A stretch of DNA of 64,000 bases, taken from the NCBI RefSeq assembly GCF_014217605.1, contig NZ_CP043639.1, positions 2,503,501 through 2,567,500 on the forward strand, read 5' to 3'. Below, piece after piece: positions 36,709-45,065 of the stretch; the stretch's first letter is position 1; each line of letters opens with the position of its first letter. Below the pieces are notes generated by a model. The model was given only the letters and a program-made list of their open reading frames with translations. It had not been told where the DNA came from and ran no database searches. The DNA is from Sphingomonas sp. NBWT7 (GTDB taxonomy: Bacteria > Pseudomonadota > Alphaproteobacteria > Sphingomonadales > Sphingomonadaceae). Made by a program: the position numbers and the translations under genes.

Positions 36709-37584
36709 GTGTCGGAATCATCATCGCAGCCGGGTGGCGTCACCGCCGCCGCCACTGCCATCGCTACCGCCACCGGCCGCCCCTATGCCGAGGTGATCGG
36801 CGATCCCGTCGCGCATTCCAAGTCGCCGCTGATCCACCGCTTCTGGCTGGAGAAGCTGGGGATCGACGCCGATTACCGCGCCACCCACGTCCTGCCCGAC
36901 GACCTGCCGGCCTATGTCGCGGCGCGGCGCGCCGATCCGGCGTGGCGCGGCTGCAACGTCACCATCCCGCACAAGATCGCGATGCTCGATCTGGTCGACG
37001 ATCCGGGCGACGTGCGCGGATCGATCGGCGCGATGAACACCGTGGTGCGCGGGGAGGGGGGTGCCTTGTTCGGCACCAACACCGATGCCGCCGGCTTCTA
37101 CGCGCCGATCGCCGACCTCGATCTCGCCGGCGCGCCCGTAGCGGTGATCGGGGCGGGGGGCGCGGCGCGCGCGATCCTCTTCGCGCTGGCGCGGATGGAT
37201 GTGGGGCGGGTGACGATCCTCAACCGCTCGCCGTTGAAGGGTGCCGCGCTGCTCGGCCGCTTCGGCCTCAAGGGCGATGCGCTGCCGCTCGCCGCGCCGC
37301 TTCCCGCGGCGAAGCTGCTCGTCAACACCAGCGCGCTCGGCATGGCCGGCCAGCCGCCGCTCGACCTTGATCTGTCGCCGCTGCCGATCGGCGCGATCGT
37401 CTACGACATCGTCTACACCCCGCTCGAAACGCCGCTGCTGCAGGCCGCGGCCGCACTTGGGTTCGAGACGATCGACGGGCTCGACATGCTCGTCGGCCAG
37501 GCCGCCGCGGCGTTCGAACTGTTCTTCGGCCAGCCGGCGCCGCGTGCGCACGACGACGAACTGCGCGAGCGGCTGCTCGCCTGA
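36709..37584 (+). CDS. aroE: Shikimate dehydrogenase
   Basis: A 291-residue NADP-dependent enzyme of the shikimate pathway. YAEVIGDPVAHSKSPLIHRF and NVTIPHKIAMLDLVDD bind shikimate (catalytic Lys and Asp), and AVIGAGGAARAILFALARM is the dinucleotide loop. GTG 36709 with GGAAGGA at 8 nt is chosen. The first ~25 residues are not conserved in the family, so a later start cannot be excluded. Confidence 0.95.
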   Translation: MSESSSQPGGVTAAATAIATATGRPYAEVIGDPVAHSKSPLIHRFWLEKLGIDADYRATHVLPDDLPAYVAARRADPAWRGCNVTIPHKIAMLDLVDDPGDVRGSIGAMNTVVRGEGGALFGTNTDAAGFYAPIADLDLAGAPVAVIGAGGAARAILFALARMDVGRVTILNRSPLKGAALLGRFGLKGDALPLAAPLPAAKLLVNTSALGMAGQPPLDLDLSPLPIGAIVYDIVYTPLETPLLQAAAALGFETIDGLDMLVGQAAAAFELFFGQPAPRAHDDELRERLLA

Positions 37585-37613
37585 GCCGGCATTTGAAAAA
37601 GGGAGACGCGACG

Positions 37614-38252
37614 ATGATCAAACTCGGCCTCACCGGATCGATCGGCATGGGCAAGTCGACTGTCGCCAAGATGTTCGCCGACGAAGGCGTGCCCGTCTTC
37701 GATGCCGACGCCGAAGTGCACAAGCTGCAGGGCCCCGCCGGCCGCGTCGTCGCGGCGATCGAGGCGCGCTTTCCCGGCACCACCCGGGCCGAGGGCGTGA
37801 ACCGCACCGCGCTCGCCGAGGCGGTGCTCGGCGACGATGCGGCAATGAAGGCGCTCGAGGCGATCGTTCATCCCGCCGTCGGGGAGGAACGCGCCGCCTT
37901 TCTCGCGGAACATGCCGCCGCGCCGCTCGTCATATTCGATGTGCCTTTGCTTTTCGAAACCGGCGGCCAGCGCGGCGTGGACAAGGTCGCGGTCGTCTCC
38001 GCCGATCCCGCCGTCCAGCGCGCCCGCACACTGCAGCGCCCGGGCATGACCGCGGGCAAGTTCGACGCGATCCTCGCGCGGCAGGTGCCTGATGCGGAGA
38101 AGCGCGCGCGCGCCGATTACATCATCCCGACCGACGTTTCGATGGACGAGACGCGCGCCCACGTCCGCCACGTCGTCGCCGATCTTATCGGCGATCGACC
38201 GGGCGCCGGATCGGGCGACCCGGCTTGCCTCGGTTCGAGCGAAGGCCGATAA
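37614..38252 (+). CDS. coaE: Dephospho-CoA kinase
   Basis: A 212-residue P-loop kinase for the last step of coenzyme A synthesis. The sequence MIKLGLTGSIGMGKSTVAKM has the Walker A, and VPVFDADAEVHKLQGP and VIFDVPLLFETGGQ are the family blocks. GGGAGA precedes ATG 37614, which fixes the start. Lies 29 bp after aroE. Confidence 0.95.
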   Translation: MIKLGLTGSIGMGKSTVAKMFADEGVPVFDADAEVHKLQGPAGRVVAAIEARFPGTTRAEGVNRTALAEAVLGDDAAMKALEAIVHPAVGEERAAFLAEHAAAPLVIFDVPLLFETGGQRGVDKVAVVSADPAVQRARTLQRPGMTAGKFDAILARQVPDAEKRARADYIIPTDVSMDETRAHVRHVVADLIGDRPGAGSGDPACLGSSEGR

Positions 38253-38259
38253 ACTCACG

Positions 38260-38946
38260 ATGCGCGAGATCGTCTTCGACACCGAAACCACCGGCTTTAC
38301 CTTCGGCGAGGATCGCATGGTCGAGATCGGCTGCGTCGAGCTCATCAACCGTGTCGAGACGGGGCGCACGTTCCACGCCTATTTCCATCCCGAGCGCAGC
38401 ATGCCGCCGGGCGCGCAGGCGATCCACGGGCTGAGCGACGCGTTTCTGTCGGACAAGCCGCTGTTCCACGCGCTCGCCGAGGAGCTCGTCGCCTTCGTCG
38501 GTGATGCGCCGCTCGTCGCGCACAATGCCTCGTTCGATTTCGGCTTCCTCAACGGCGAGCTCGGTCGCTGCGGCCGTGATCCGATCTGCATGACGCGGAT
38601 GATCGACACGCTGGCGATCGCCAAGCAGCGGCATCCCGGCGCCAAGCTGACGCTCGATGCCTTGTGCTCGCGCTTCGGCATCGATCGCTCGCACCGCGTG
38701 CTGCACGGCGCGCTGCTCGACGCGCAACTGTTGGCGCAGGTCTATGTCGAGCTGATGGGGGGGCGGCAGATCGGGCTGTCGCTCGTCAGCGATCTTGTCG
38801 CCGAGGCGCTGCCAACGCAATCCGCCGCGCCGCGCGTCACGCGCGCGGCGCGCCATTTCGCGCCCAGCGATGCGGAACTTGCCGCGCACACCGCGTTCAT
38901 GACGCGGGTCAAGAATCCGATCTGGGGGGCCGCGGCGTCCGGCTGA
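38260..38946 (+). CDS. dnaQ: DNA polymerase III epsilon subunit (3'-5' proofreading exonuclease)
   Basis: A 228-residue DEDDh exonuclease. Exo I is VFDTETTGF, Exo II is LVAHNASFDFGFLN, and Exo III is HGALLDAQ with the catalytic His. The C-terminal ~45 residues should hold the segment that binds the polymerase alpha subunit. ATG 38260 follows the coaE stop by 7 bp. The proofreader gene near the origin is the common arrangement in alphaproteobacteria. Confidence 0.94.
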   Translation: MREIVFDTETTGFTFGEDRMVEIGCVELINRVETGRTFHAYFHPERSMPPGAQAIHGLSDAFLSDKPLFHALAEELVAFVGDAPLVAHNASFDFGFLNGELGRCGRDPICMTRMIDTLAIAKQRHPGAKLTLDALCSRFGIDRSHRVLHGALLDAQLLAQVYVELMGGRQIGLSLVSDLVAEALPTQSAAPRVTRAARHFAPSDAELAAHTAFMTRVKNPIWGAAASG

Positions 38947-38998
38947 CGCCCAACGCTCCGGCGCGAGAACGCCGGGCCACTGAATGGAGAACAAGTCG

Positions 38999-39586
38999 AT
39001 GGATATCCGCATCTCTGGACACCAGGTCGAGACGGGCGATGCGCTCAAGGATCATGTCGACACCCGGCTGCAGGGTATCGCCGACAAATATTTCAGCCGT
39101 GCGATCTCGGCGCATGTGACGTTCGGCAAGGGGCCTCACGACAACGGCTTCGGCTGCGACATCGTCGTCCACGTGATGCAGGGGCTGGTGCTGAAGGGCC
39201 GGCACGAGGCGCAGGACGCGCATCACGCGTTCGACGGCGCGGCGGAAAAGATCGAGAAGCAGCTGCGCCGCTACATGCGCCGGCTGAAGGACCGCAATGC
39301 CGGTGAGGCGCAGGCGCTGGCCGAAAGCGTGTCCTACGACAACGCCGGCTACACGCTGTTCGCCGAGCCGACCACAGAGGACGAGGAAGCAGGCGATGCG
39401 CCGCTGATCGTCGCCGAGACGCGTGTCGACGTGCCCGATGCCAGCGTGTCCGACGCGGTGATGATGCTCGATCTGCGCAACACCGCGGCGCTCTTGTTCA
39501 AGAATTCGGGGACGGGCGCGTACAACATGGTCTATCGGCGCGGCGACGGCACGATCGGATGGGTCGAGCCGCAGCGCGCGGGATGA
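38999..39586 (+). CDS. hpf: Long-form ribosome hibernation-promoting factor
   Basis: A 195-residue protein with an N-terminal HPF/RaiA domain (MDIRISGHQVETGDALKDHV ... AAEKIEKQLRRYMRRLKD) and a C-terminal dimerisation domain (SDAVMMLDLRNTAALLFKNS ... YNMVYRRGDGTIGWVEP) that joins two ribosomes into 100S particles. ATG 38999 has GGAG at 9 nt and is preferred over ATG 38984. Located before ptsN, as is usual behind rpoN-hpf-ptsN arrangements, but rpoN is not here. Confidence 0.95.
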   Translation: MDIRISGHQVETGDALKDHVDTRLQGIADKYFSRAISAHVTFGKGPHDNGFGCDIVVHVMQGLVLKGRHEAQDAHHAFDGAAEKIEKQLRRYMRRLKDRNAGEAQALAESVSYDNAGYTLFAEPTTEDEEAGDAPLIVAETRVDVPDASVSDAVMMLDLRNTAALLFKNSGTGAYNMVYRRGDGTIGWVEPQRAG

Positions 39587-39599
39587 TTATCGAAGCGTC

Positions 39600-40079
39600 A
39601 TGTCCAATGATTTGAGTGATCTGCTCCACCCCGACCTCGTCGTCGTCGGGGTGGCGGCAACCAGCAAGAAGACGTTGTTCCAGCAACTTGGTTCGATCGT
39701 CGCGCCCGCCATCGACGGCAAGCCGTCCGCGATCGCCGGCGCGCTTACGGAGCGCGAGAAGCTTGGTTCGACCGGTTTCGGCGGGGGCGTGGCGATCCCG
39801 CATGCGCGCCTCCCCGATCTGCCGCGGATCATCGTCGGCGTGGCGCGGCTCGCGCAGCCGATCGAATTCCAGTCGGTCGATGACGTGCCGGTGGATATCG
39901 TGGTAGCGATGCTGTCGCCGCCCGATGCCGGCGCGGAGCATCTGAAGGCGCTGGCCCGCGTGTCGCGTCGGTTCCGCGACCGCGCGTTCGTGGCCAAGCT
40001 GCGCGGCGCCGGTTCGCGCGATGCGCTATATGCCCTGCTGACGGCGGATGACGGGAACCACGCGCGTGACGCGGCCTGA
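39600..40079 (+). CDS. ptsN: PTS IIA-like nitrogen regulatory protein PtsN
   Basis: A 159-residue EIIA-Ntr domain, the end receiver of the regulatory phosphotransferase chain. The phosphorylated His is in GFGGGVAIPHARLPDLPRII, and AMLSPPDAGAEHLKALARVS is the usual C-terminal block. Short 13-bp gap to hpf. Its 3' end overlaps the thioesterase gene. Confidence 0.93.
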   Translation: MSNDLSDLLHPDLVVVGVAATSKKTLFQQLGSIVAPAIDGKPSAIAGALTEREKLGSTGFGGGVAIPHARLPDLPRIIVGVARLAQPIEFQSVDDVPVDIVVAMLSPPDAGAEHLKALARVSRRFRDRAFVAKLRGAGSRDALYALLTADDGNHARDAA

Positions 40080-40521
40080 AGGTGCCGAGGCGCATCATCG
40101 TGCCCTTGAATCGCTCTATGCCGCAGCACCGATCAACGCGCTGTTCGCCTCGCGGCTCGAAATTCCCGAACCCGGCGTCGCGCGGATTCGGTTCGACGTT
40201 GTGCCCGATCACTTCCACGCCGCGGGTGCCGCGCACGGGACTACCTATTTCAAGATGCTTGACGATGCCGCTTTCTACGCGTGCAACAGTCTCATCACCG
40301 ATCGTTTCCTGCTGACGACGCAGTTCAATCTGCTGCTGACGCGCCCGCTCGCCGCCGGTCCGGTCGTGGCGGAGGGGCGTTGGGTCAGCGGACAGCGCCG
40401 CGTCTTCGTCGGGGATGCACGGCTGATTGCGGCGGATGGGGAGGAGGTCGCGCGGGGTACCGGCACCTTCATGCGCAGCCGTATCGCGCTAGCCGGGCTG
40501 CCTGGGTACCGTGTCGGATAG
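40048..40521 (+). CDS. PaaI-type hotdog thioesterase
   Basis: A 157-residue hotdog-fold acyl-CoA thioesterase. The core AAGAAHGTTYFKMLDDAAFY contains the HG-x-x-x-x-x-x-D pattern of the PaaI family. The ATG at 40048 overlaps ptsN by 32 nt; GTG 40066 would reduce the overlap to 14 nt. Stop overlaps the DUF1491 start by one base. Confidence 0.82.
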   Translation: MTGTTRVTRPEGAEAHHRALESLYAAAPINALFASRLEIPEPGVARIRFDVVPDHFHAAGAAHGTTYFKMLDDAAFYACNSLITDRFLLTTQFNLLLTRPLAAGPVVAEGRWVSGQRRVFVGDARLIAADGEEVARGTGTFMRSRIALAGLPGYRVG

Positions 40522-40847
40522 TGGCAAGGCTGCCGACGCACCTGCTCGTTTCCGCACTTCTCCGCCGCATCAATGATGCCGGCGGGTTCGCCGTCGTGCG
40601 CGCCCGCGGTGATGCCGATTCCGGCGGTATCTTAATCTTGCTCGAGCGCGAGGATCGGCTGATCGAGCGGATGATCGGCATGGATGGTCGCGATGCTTTG
40701 ACCCCAGCGGGACTCGCCGGCGCGGCAGCGGAAACGCCCGACGATTACTGGCAGCGGCGCCGCGCGCGCGATCCCGACTTATGGGTGGTTGCTCTGGATG
40801 TCGCGGACGGCGAACGGTTCGCCGCTGAAACGATCTGCATTAATTGA
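40521..40847 (+). CDS. DUF1491 family protein
   Basis: A 108-residue protein with the DUF1491 signature: ARLPTHLLVSALLRRINDAG and GFAVVRARGDADSGGILILL, then DDYWQRRRARDPDLWVVALD. Function unknown; found mostly in alphaproteobacteria. GTG 40521 overlaps the upstream TAG. Confidence 0.87.
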   Translation: MARLPTHLLVSALLRRINDAGGFAVVRARGDADSGGILILLEREDRLIERMIGMDGRDALTPAGLAGAAAETPDDYWQRRRARDPDLWVVALDVADGERFAAETICIN

Positions 40848-41009
40848 CTCGAAACCCCTGGTGAACGAGCAGCCTCGTATTGCTTTTGGCGTTGTGCTGC
40901 ACGGGTGCGATCCGTTCGGTGACGCAGTCGGGGGGGCTCCCGGGCGATCGATGTTCGCAGGCGAACGGCTGGTCGTGTCCGCGTAACCACCGCATTTGAT
41001 AGTGTACGA

Positions 41010-41633
41010 ATGGCTTTCTTCTCGCAGGCCGCGATTGCCGTGGCCATGACGATGACGTTTCTTGGACTGGGTGTGCAGAGCACGCCGTCCATGGCTGCAG
41101 AGGTTGAGCAGCAATCGCTCCCCCAGCCTGCCACCACCCAGCCTGCCACGACTGCGGTAGTCACCACCGCCACTCCGGCGGTCGCGACGAACAATGAACT
41201 CGCGACCGGCGATACGGTTGCCTATCCGACGCTTGCGGCCGCGGTCGCTGCGCAAACGACGCACGACGGCGACGATCAGGCGATCGAATGCCTCGCCGGC
41301 GCGATCTTCTACGAGGCGAAGGGCGAGCCGCTGTCCGGCCAGCTTGCGGTCGCTGACGTGATCCTCAACCGCTCGAAATCGGGCCGCTTTCCCGAGGACG
41401 TCTGCCAGGTCGTCACCCAGCGCGGCCAGTTCAGCTTCGTCCGCGGCGGTCGCATCCCGTCGATCGACGAGGACAACCGCTATTATCGCACCGCCGTCGC
41501 GGTGGCGAAGGTCGCGCTCGCCAACGCTTGGGACGGCGAGGCGGATCGTGCGCTGTATTTCAACCGTGGCCGCGCCCCCGCGGCAGGGCTGCGCAAGGTC
41601 GCGTCGATCGGCAATCACGTCTTCTGGCGCTGA
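41010..41633 (+). CDS. SleB-type cell wall hydrolase
   Basis: A 207-residue secreted peptidoglycan hydrolase. A signal peptide (AIAVAMTMTFLGLGVQ) and a Thr/Ala/Pro-rich linker (residues ~35-65) precede the SleB domain: CLAGAIFYEAKGEPLSGQLA with the catalytic Glu, VADVILNRSKSGRFPEDVCQ, and QFSFVRGG. In this class such enzymes act in wall remodelling, not spore germination. 162 bp without a gene lie upstream. Confidence 0.9.
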   Translation: MAFFSQAAIAVAMTMTFLGLGVQSTPSMAAEVEQQSLPQPATTQPATTAVVTTATPAVATNNELATGDTVAYPTLAAAVAAQTTHDGDDQAIECLAGAIFYEAKGEPLSGQLAVADVILNRSKSGRFPEDVCQVVTQRGQFSFVRGGRIPSIDEDNRYYRTAVAVAKVALANAWDGEADRALYFNRGRAPAAGLRKVASIGNHVFWR

Positions 41634-41684
41634 GCGATCGGGCATCGATCCCTGCTTTCCATCGTTCCCTTCCTGTTCTAATCA

Positions 41685-42182
41685 ATGGGCGTGCTTACGA
41701 CGCCTCAACCCTGCCTCGACGATCCTCTATCGCCGCTCTGCGCCGCGGATGTTGCGCGCGGCGTGACGCGGCTGTTGCTGCGGCACGATCTGGTGGCGAT
41801 GGCCGAGGTACCGCTCGAGGGCGGGCGCCGCGTCGATCTGATGGCGATCGACGGGCGCGGGCAGATCACGATCGTCGAGATAAAGGTGTCGCGCGCCGAT
41901 CTGCTCGGCGACGGCAAGTGGCAGGATTACCTGCCGCATTGCGATCGGTTCTTCTGGGCGGTGCCGGCGGGGTTCGATCACGCCCCGATTGCGGGCGACG
42001 CCTTCCTTCCCGAACGCACCGGGCTGATCGTCGCCGATCGCTACGATGCGGCAGTGGTGCGCGAGGCGCGGACCGATCCGATGAATACGCATGCGCGCAA
42101 GAAATGCACGCTCGCCTTTGCCCGTCGCGCGGCGCGCCGGCTCGTCGTGCTGGCCGATCCCGAAGCGGCGCAGGCGTGGTAG
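41685..42182 (+). CDS. mmcB: MmcB family DNA repair protein
   Basis: A 165-residue protein with a PD-(D/E)XK nuclease-like core: GGRRVDLMAIDGRGQITIVE followed by IKVSRADLLGDGKWQDYLPH. In Caulobacter the MmcB gene is SOS-induced and contributes to mitomycin C tolerance. Convergent with the regulator gene at 42204. Confidence 0.88.
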   Translation: MGVLTTPQPCLDDPLSPLCAADVARGVTRLLLRHDLVAMAEVPLEGGRRVDLMAIDGRGQITIVEIKVSRADLLGDGKWQDYLPHCDRFFWAVPAGFDHAPIAGDAFLPERTGLIVADRYDAAVVREARTDPMNTHARKKCTLAFARRAARRLVVLADPEAAQAW

Positions 42183-42203
42183 CGCACGCCGCCCCGTCCC
42201 TTG

Positions 42204-43562
42204 CTACAGCACCCGGTACGGCACGATCCGCCTGACCCCGGGCTCGACCGCGATCGGCCGGTCGGTGGGGGGAAAGGCGCGCTGGTCGCACTCAATGCGC
42301 GGGCACAGCCGGCACGATATGCCGATCGGCGTCGGGCGGCTCGTCCGATCGACGGCATCGGCGTAGACGAAGTCGGCGGCGTGCGTCGCCTCGCACCCGA
42401 GCACGACGGCGTAGCGGCGCGCGAGCCGATCGAACCGCCCCGACGACTTCACCAGCCCCTTCGCCATCGAGACGTAGCGGACGCCGTCCGGCGTTTCGGC
42501 GTGCTGCACCAGGATACGATCGGGCACCGCGACCGCTTCGTGCACGTGCCATAGCGGGCAGGCGCCGCCGAAGCGCGCGAACTGCAGCCGCGTCGCCGAG
42601 TGGCGCTTGGTGATGTTCCCCGCCATGTCGACGCGGCAGAAATAGAACGGCACCCCTTCCACGCCCTGCCGCTGCAGCGTCGACAGGCGGTGGCACGCCT
42701 GTTCGAAGCTGACGTTGAAGCGCCGCGTCAGCCGATCGATGTCGTGCCGCAGCCGGCGGGCTTCGGCTCGGAACCTAGAATAGGGCATGACGAGCGCGCC
42801 TGCGGCGTAGTTCGCCAAACCCACGGCGAGCAGCCGGCGTGCCTCGTTCCCCGGCAGATCGGCGGCAGCGACGATCCCCTCGATCATCCCCGCGAACGCC
42901 GTCGCCGCCAGCCGGTGCGCGACGAGGAAGCGCTGCGTCTCGGGGGAAAGCGCGCCGTTGATCGTCAGTCGCACGCCGTCGAAGCGCGACAGCGGTGCAT
43001 CCTCGTCATGGTCGGTCGCGACGACGATGCCGTGATCGGACAGTGCACGCGCAAGGCTGGTGGCGCGCTCCGCCAGCTCCTCAGCCGCGCGGTCGAGCGG
43101 GTCGATGTAATTGCCCGCCTCGTGAAACCAGTCGCGCACCGCCTCCCACGGCAGCCGCGCGCCGCTGCCCGCGACGAGCGACTCCTCCGCCAGCGCCAGC
43201 CGGTCCTCCGCCGCGCGCTTCGCCGCCTGCAGCGCGATGAGGCGATCGGCGACGCCCGGCTGGGCTTCCGCCAGCTTCACCGCGTCGATCGCGTCGAACC
43301 CTGCCAGCGCACGATCCGCCAGCGCGTCGGTCAGTGCGGTCAGCCGGCGCGCTGGCGCCTCGCCCTCGATCACCGCCAGCGCCTGCGGATAATGGCGCGC
43401 GAGCGCGGCCGTCACCGCCGTGGTCAATGGCCGCTCGTCGCTCTCCAGCTGCGACAGGTAGCTAACTGACAGGCCGAGTTTCGTCGCCATCGCGCGTTGG
43501 TTCATCCCGGCGGCGAGGCGTAGCGACCGCAGTTGCGAACCGGCGTAGAGACGGGCAGCCAT
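42204..43562 (-). CDS. ScfR family transcriptional regulator (short-chain fatty acyl sensing)
   Basis: A 452-residue regulator. It has an XRE-type helix-turn-helix at residues ~8-62 (LAAGMNQRAMATKLGLSVSY followed by LSQLESDERP), a degenerate IrrE/ImmA-like middle (FLVAHRLAATAF, where HExxH is lost), and a C-terminal domain ending in ISCRLCPRIECDQRAFPPTD, the cysteine-rich ScfR signature. Related proteins (RamB, PrpR) sense short-chain acyl-CoA and control acetate/propionate genes. It is divergent from the propionyl-CoA carboxylase locus, so it very likely controls that locus and itself. Confidence 0.88.
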   Translation of the reverse strand: MAARLYAGSQLRSLRLAAGMNQRAMATKLGLSVSYLSQLESDERPLTTAVTAALARHYPQALAVIEGEAPARRLTALTDALADRALAGFDAIDAVKLAEAQPGVADRLIALQAAKRAAEDRLALAEESLVAGSGARLPWEAVRDWFHEAGNYIDPLDRAAEELAERATSLARALSDHGIVVATDHDEDAPLSRFDGVRLTINGALSPETQRFLVAHRLAATAFAGMIEGIVAAADLPGNEARRLLAVGLANYAAGALVMPYSRFRAEARRLRHDIDRLTRRFNVSFEQACHRLSTLQRQGVEGVPFYFCRVDMAGNITKRHSATRLQFARFGGACPLWHVHEAVAVPDRILVQHAETPDGVRYVSMAKGLVKSSGRFDRLARRYAVVLGCEATHAADFVYADAVDRTSRPTPIGISCRLCPRIECDQRAFPPTDRPIAVEPGVRRIVPYRVL

Positions 43563-43573
43563 AGTTCCGCCTA

Positions 43574-43617
43574 TTTCGCAGAGCTTCCATTCGCAAGTTC
43601 GCAACTTCACATTTGCG
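43574..43617. promoter_or_regulatory. Candidate ScfR operator in the divergent gap
   Basis: The 101-bp gap between the regulator and pccB holds TTTCGCA (43574), two spaced copies in ATTCGCAAGTTCGCAA (43589-43604), and ATTTGCG (43611). TTTGCAAA-like motifs are known for RamB/PrpR-type regulators. The repeats are seen directly; the regulator assignment is inference. Confidence 0.55.
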
Positions 43618-43663
43618 TCAGGCGGCCCTGCGGCGCAGACAGCACCACCGTCAGGAGAGATGC

Positions 43664-44519
43664 ATGTCGTCGACGATCGAGGAACTGGAACGCAAACGCG
43701 ACGCCGCGCGGCTCGGCGGCGGGCAGAAGCGTATCGATGCGCAGCACGCCAAGGGCAAGCTGACCGCGCGCGAGCGTCTCGACGTGCTGCTCGACGAAGG
43801 GTCGTTCGAGGAACTCGACATGTTCGTCGAGCATAACTGCGTCGATTTCGGCATGCCCGATCAGGTCTATCCGGGCGACGGCGTCGTCACCGGATCGGGC
43901 ACGATCAACGGCCGTCTCGTGTTTGTCTTCAGCCAGGATTTCACCGTGTTCGGCGGCTCGCTGTCCGAACGCCACGCGCAGAAGATCTGCAAGGTGATGG
44001 ACATGGCGATGAAGGTCGGTGCGCCCATCATCGGCCTCAATGACTCGGGCGGCGCACGCATTCAGGAGGGCGTCGCCTCGCTCGGCGGCTATGCCGAGGT
44101 GTTTCAGCGCAACGTCCTTGCCTCGGGCGTGGTGCCGCAATTGAGCCTCATCATGGGCCCGTGCGCTGGCGGTGCGGTCTATTCGCCGGCGATGACCGAC
44201 TTCATCTTTATGGTGAAGGATTCCTCTTACATGTTCGTCACCGGCCCCGACGTGGTGAAGACGGTGACCAACGAAGTGGTGACGCAGGAAGCGCTGGGCG
44301 GCGCGGTGACGCATACCACCAAGACGAGCGTCGCCGACGTCGCGTTCGAAGACGATATTGAGGCGCTGCTCGCCGCGCGCGACTTTATCGATTTCCTTCC
44401 CGAATCCAACCGCTCACCGGTGCCCGAGCACCCGCCGCCGCATCGCGCTTGGGCTCAGGAAGCTCAAGAACAAGAGCCTCGAGAACCCGTGGAAGAAGCA
44501 TGACAACATCCCGTTGTGA
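43664..44519 (+). pseudogene. pccB: Propionyl-CoA carboxylase beta subunit, internally deleted
   Basis: Codons 1-255 (from ATG 43664 with AGGAGA upstream) give a normal carboxyltransferase N-terminal half: [40 protein letters not shown] and [20 protein letters not shown], ending [11 protein letters not shown]. At about 44429 the match stops. From 44430, in another frame, [20 protein letters not shown] and WKKHDNIPL follow, the exact kind of C-terminus found in ~510-residue PccB proteins, with its stop at 44517. About 220 codons, the carboxybiotin-binding half, are missing. The reading frame of the remnant ends at 44503. The product cannot be an active carboxyltransferase, unless the deletion is an assembly error. 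Confidence 0.9.
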
Positions 44520-44545
44520 GCCGCTTGCCTGCACATTATAATGTG
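44514..44545 (+). promoter_or_regulatory. Promoter with palindromic operator over the -10 box
   Basis: TTGTGA (44514-44519), 17 bp, then TATAAT (44537-44542), a perfect -10 box. The -10 lies in the perfect 14-bp palindrome CACATTATAATGTG (44532-44545). The sequence is AT-rich compared with its surroundings, and a ribbon-helix-helix gene begins 18 bp later. Autorepression by that protein is inferred. Confidence 0.75.
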
Positions 44546-44563
44546 ATGTGAAGGAGAGCCGTC

Positions 44564-44845
44564 ATGCAGACCGAGCGAGTTACGTTCCTCACCACCCCGG
44601 GCCACAAGGCTGCGCTTACCGCGCGTGCGGCGGCGCGGGGCGTGTCGCTCGGCCAGTATATTCGGCAGCGGATCGAGGATGAAGATGCAACGCCGGAGGA
44701 TGAAGCTGAGCTCGCCGAACTCGTCGCGCAGGTGAATGAAGCGCTGCCGCACATGAATGCCTCGATCGATTCGATGATCGAGACGTTGCAGGCGACCAGC
44801 CGGAGCATCCGCGAGACGCTCGATCAACTGGACCGCGATCGGTGA
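44564..44845 (+). CDS. Small ribbon-helix-helix-like DNA-binding protein
   Basis: A 93-residue protein. Residues 3-41 (ERVTFLTTPGHKAALTARAA ... GVSLGQYIRQRIED) fit a ribbon-helix-helix: a short strand, a helix, a G-V-S turn and a second helix. Residues 45-93 are acidic and heptad-like (ELAELVAQVNEALPHMNASI), suggesting a coiled coil. AAGGAGAG precedes the ATG. It has its own promoter and overlaps the next gene by 4 nt. It resembles an autoregulated antitoxin, but no toxin family is recognised. Confidence 0.7.
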   Translation: MQTERVTFLTTPGHKAALTARAAARGVSLGQYIRQRIEDEDATPEDEAELAELVAQVNEALPHMNASIDSMIETLQATSRSIRETLDQLDRDR

Positions 44846-45057
44846 GCGCCGTCAACGATGCCTTTTCGGCGTTGAAGAACGTGGTGCTGATGCAGGAACG
44901 GCTGGATGTCGTCCGGCGCGAGCTTGGCGAGCTTCGGGCCACGGTGGGCACGTTGAACGATCGGGTGATCGGCCTGGATCGCCGTCTCGTCCGCATCGAG
45001 ACCATGATCGAAATGACACGCGGTAGCGGATCGTCCGTGCCGCGCATCGAGGGATAA
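44842..45057 (+). CDS. Small coiled-coil protein of unknown function
   Basis: A 71-residue protein starting at a GTG that overlaps the previous stop (GTGA). Residues ~15-57 form a continuous heptad pattern: VLMQERLDVVRRELGELRAT followed by VGTLNDRVIGLDRRLVRIET. It could pair with the coiled-coil tail of the upstream ribbon-helix-helix protein. No catalytic motif seen. Confidence 0.65.
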   Translation: MSAVNDAFSALKNVVLMQERLDVVRRELGELRATVGTLNDRVIGLDRRLVRIETMIEMTRGSGSSVPRIEG

Positions 45058-45065
45058 GAGGACAC

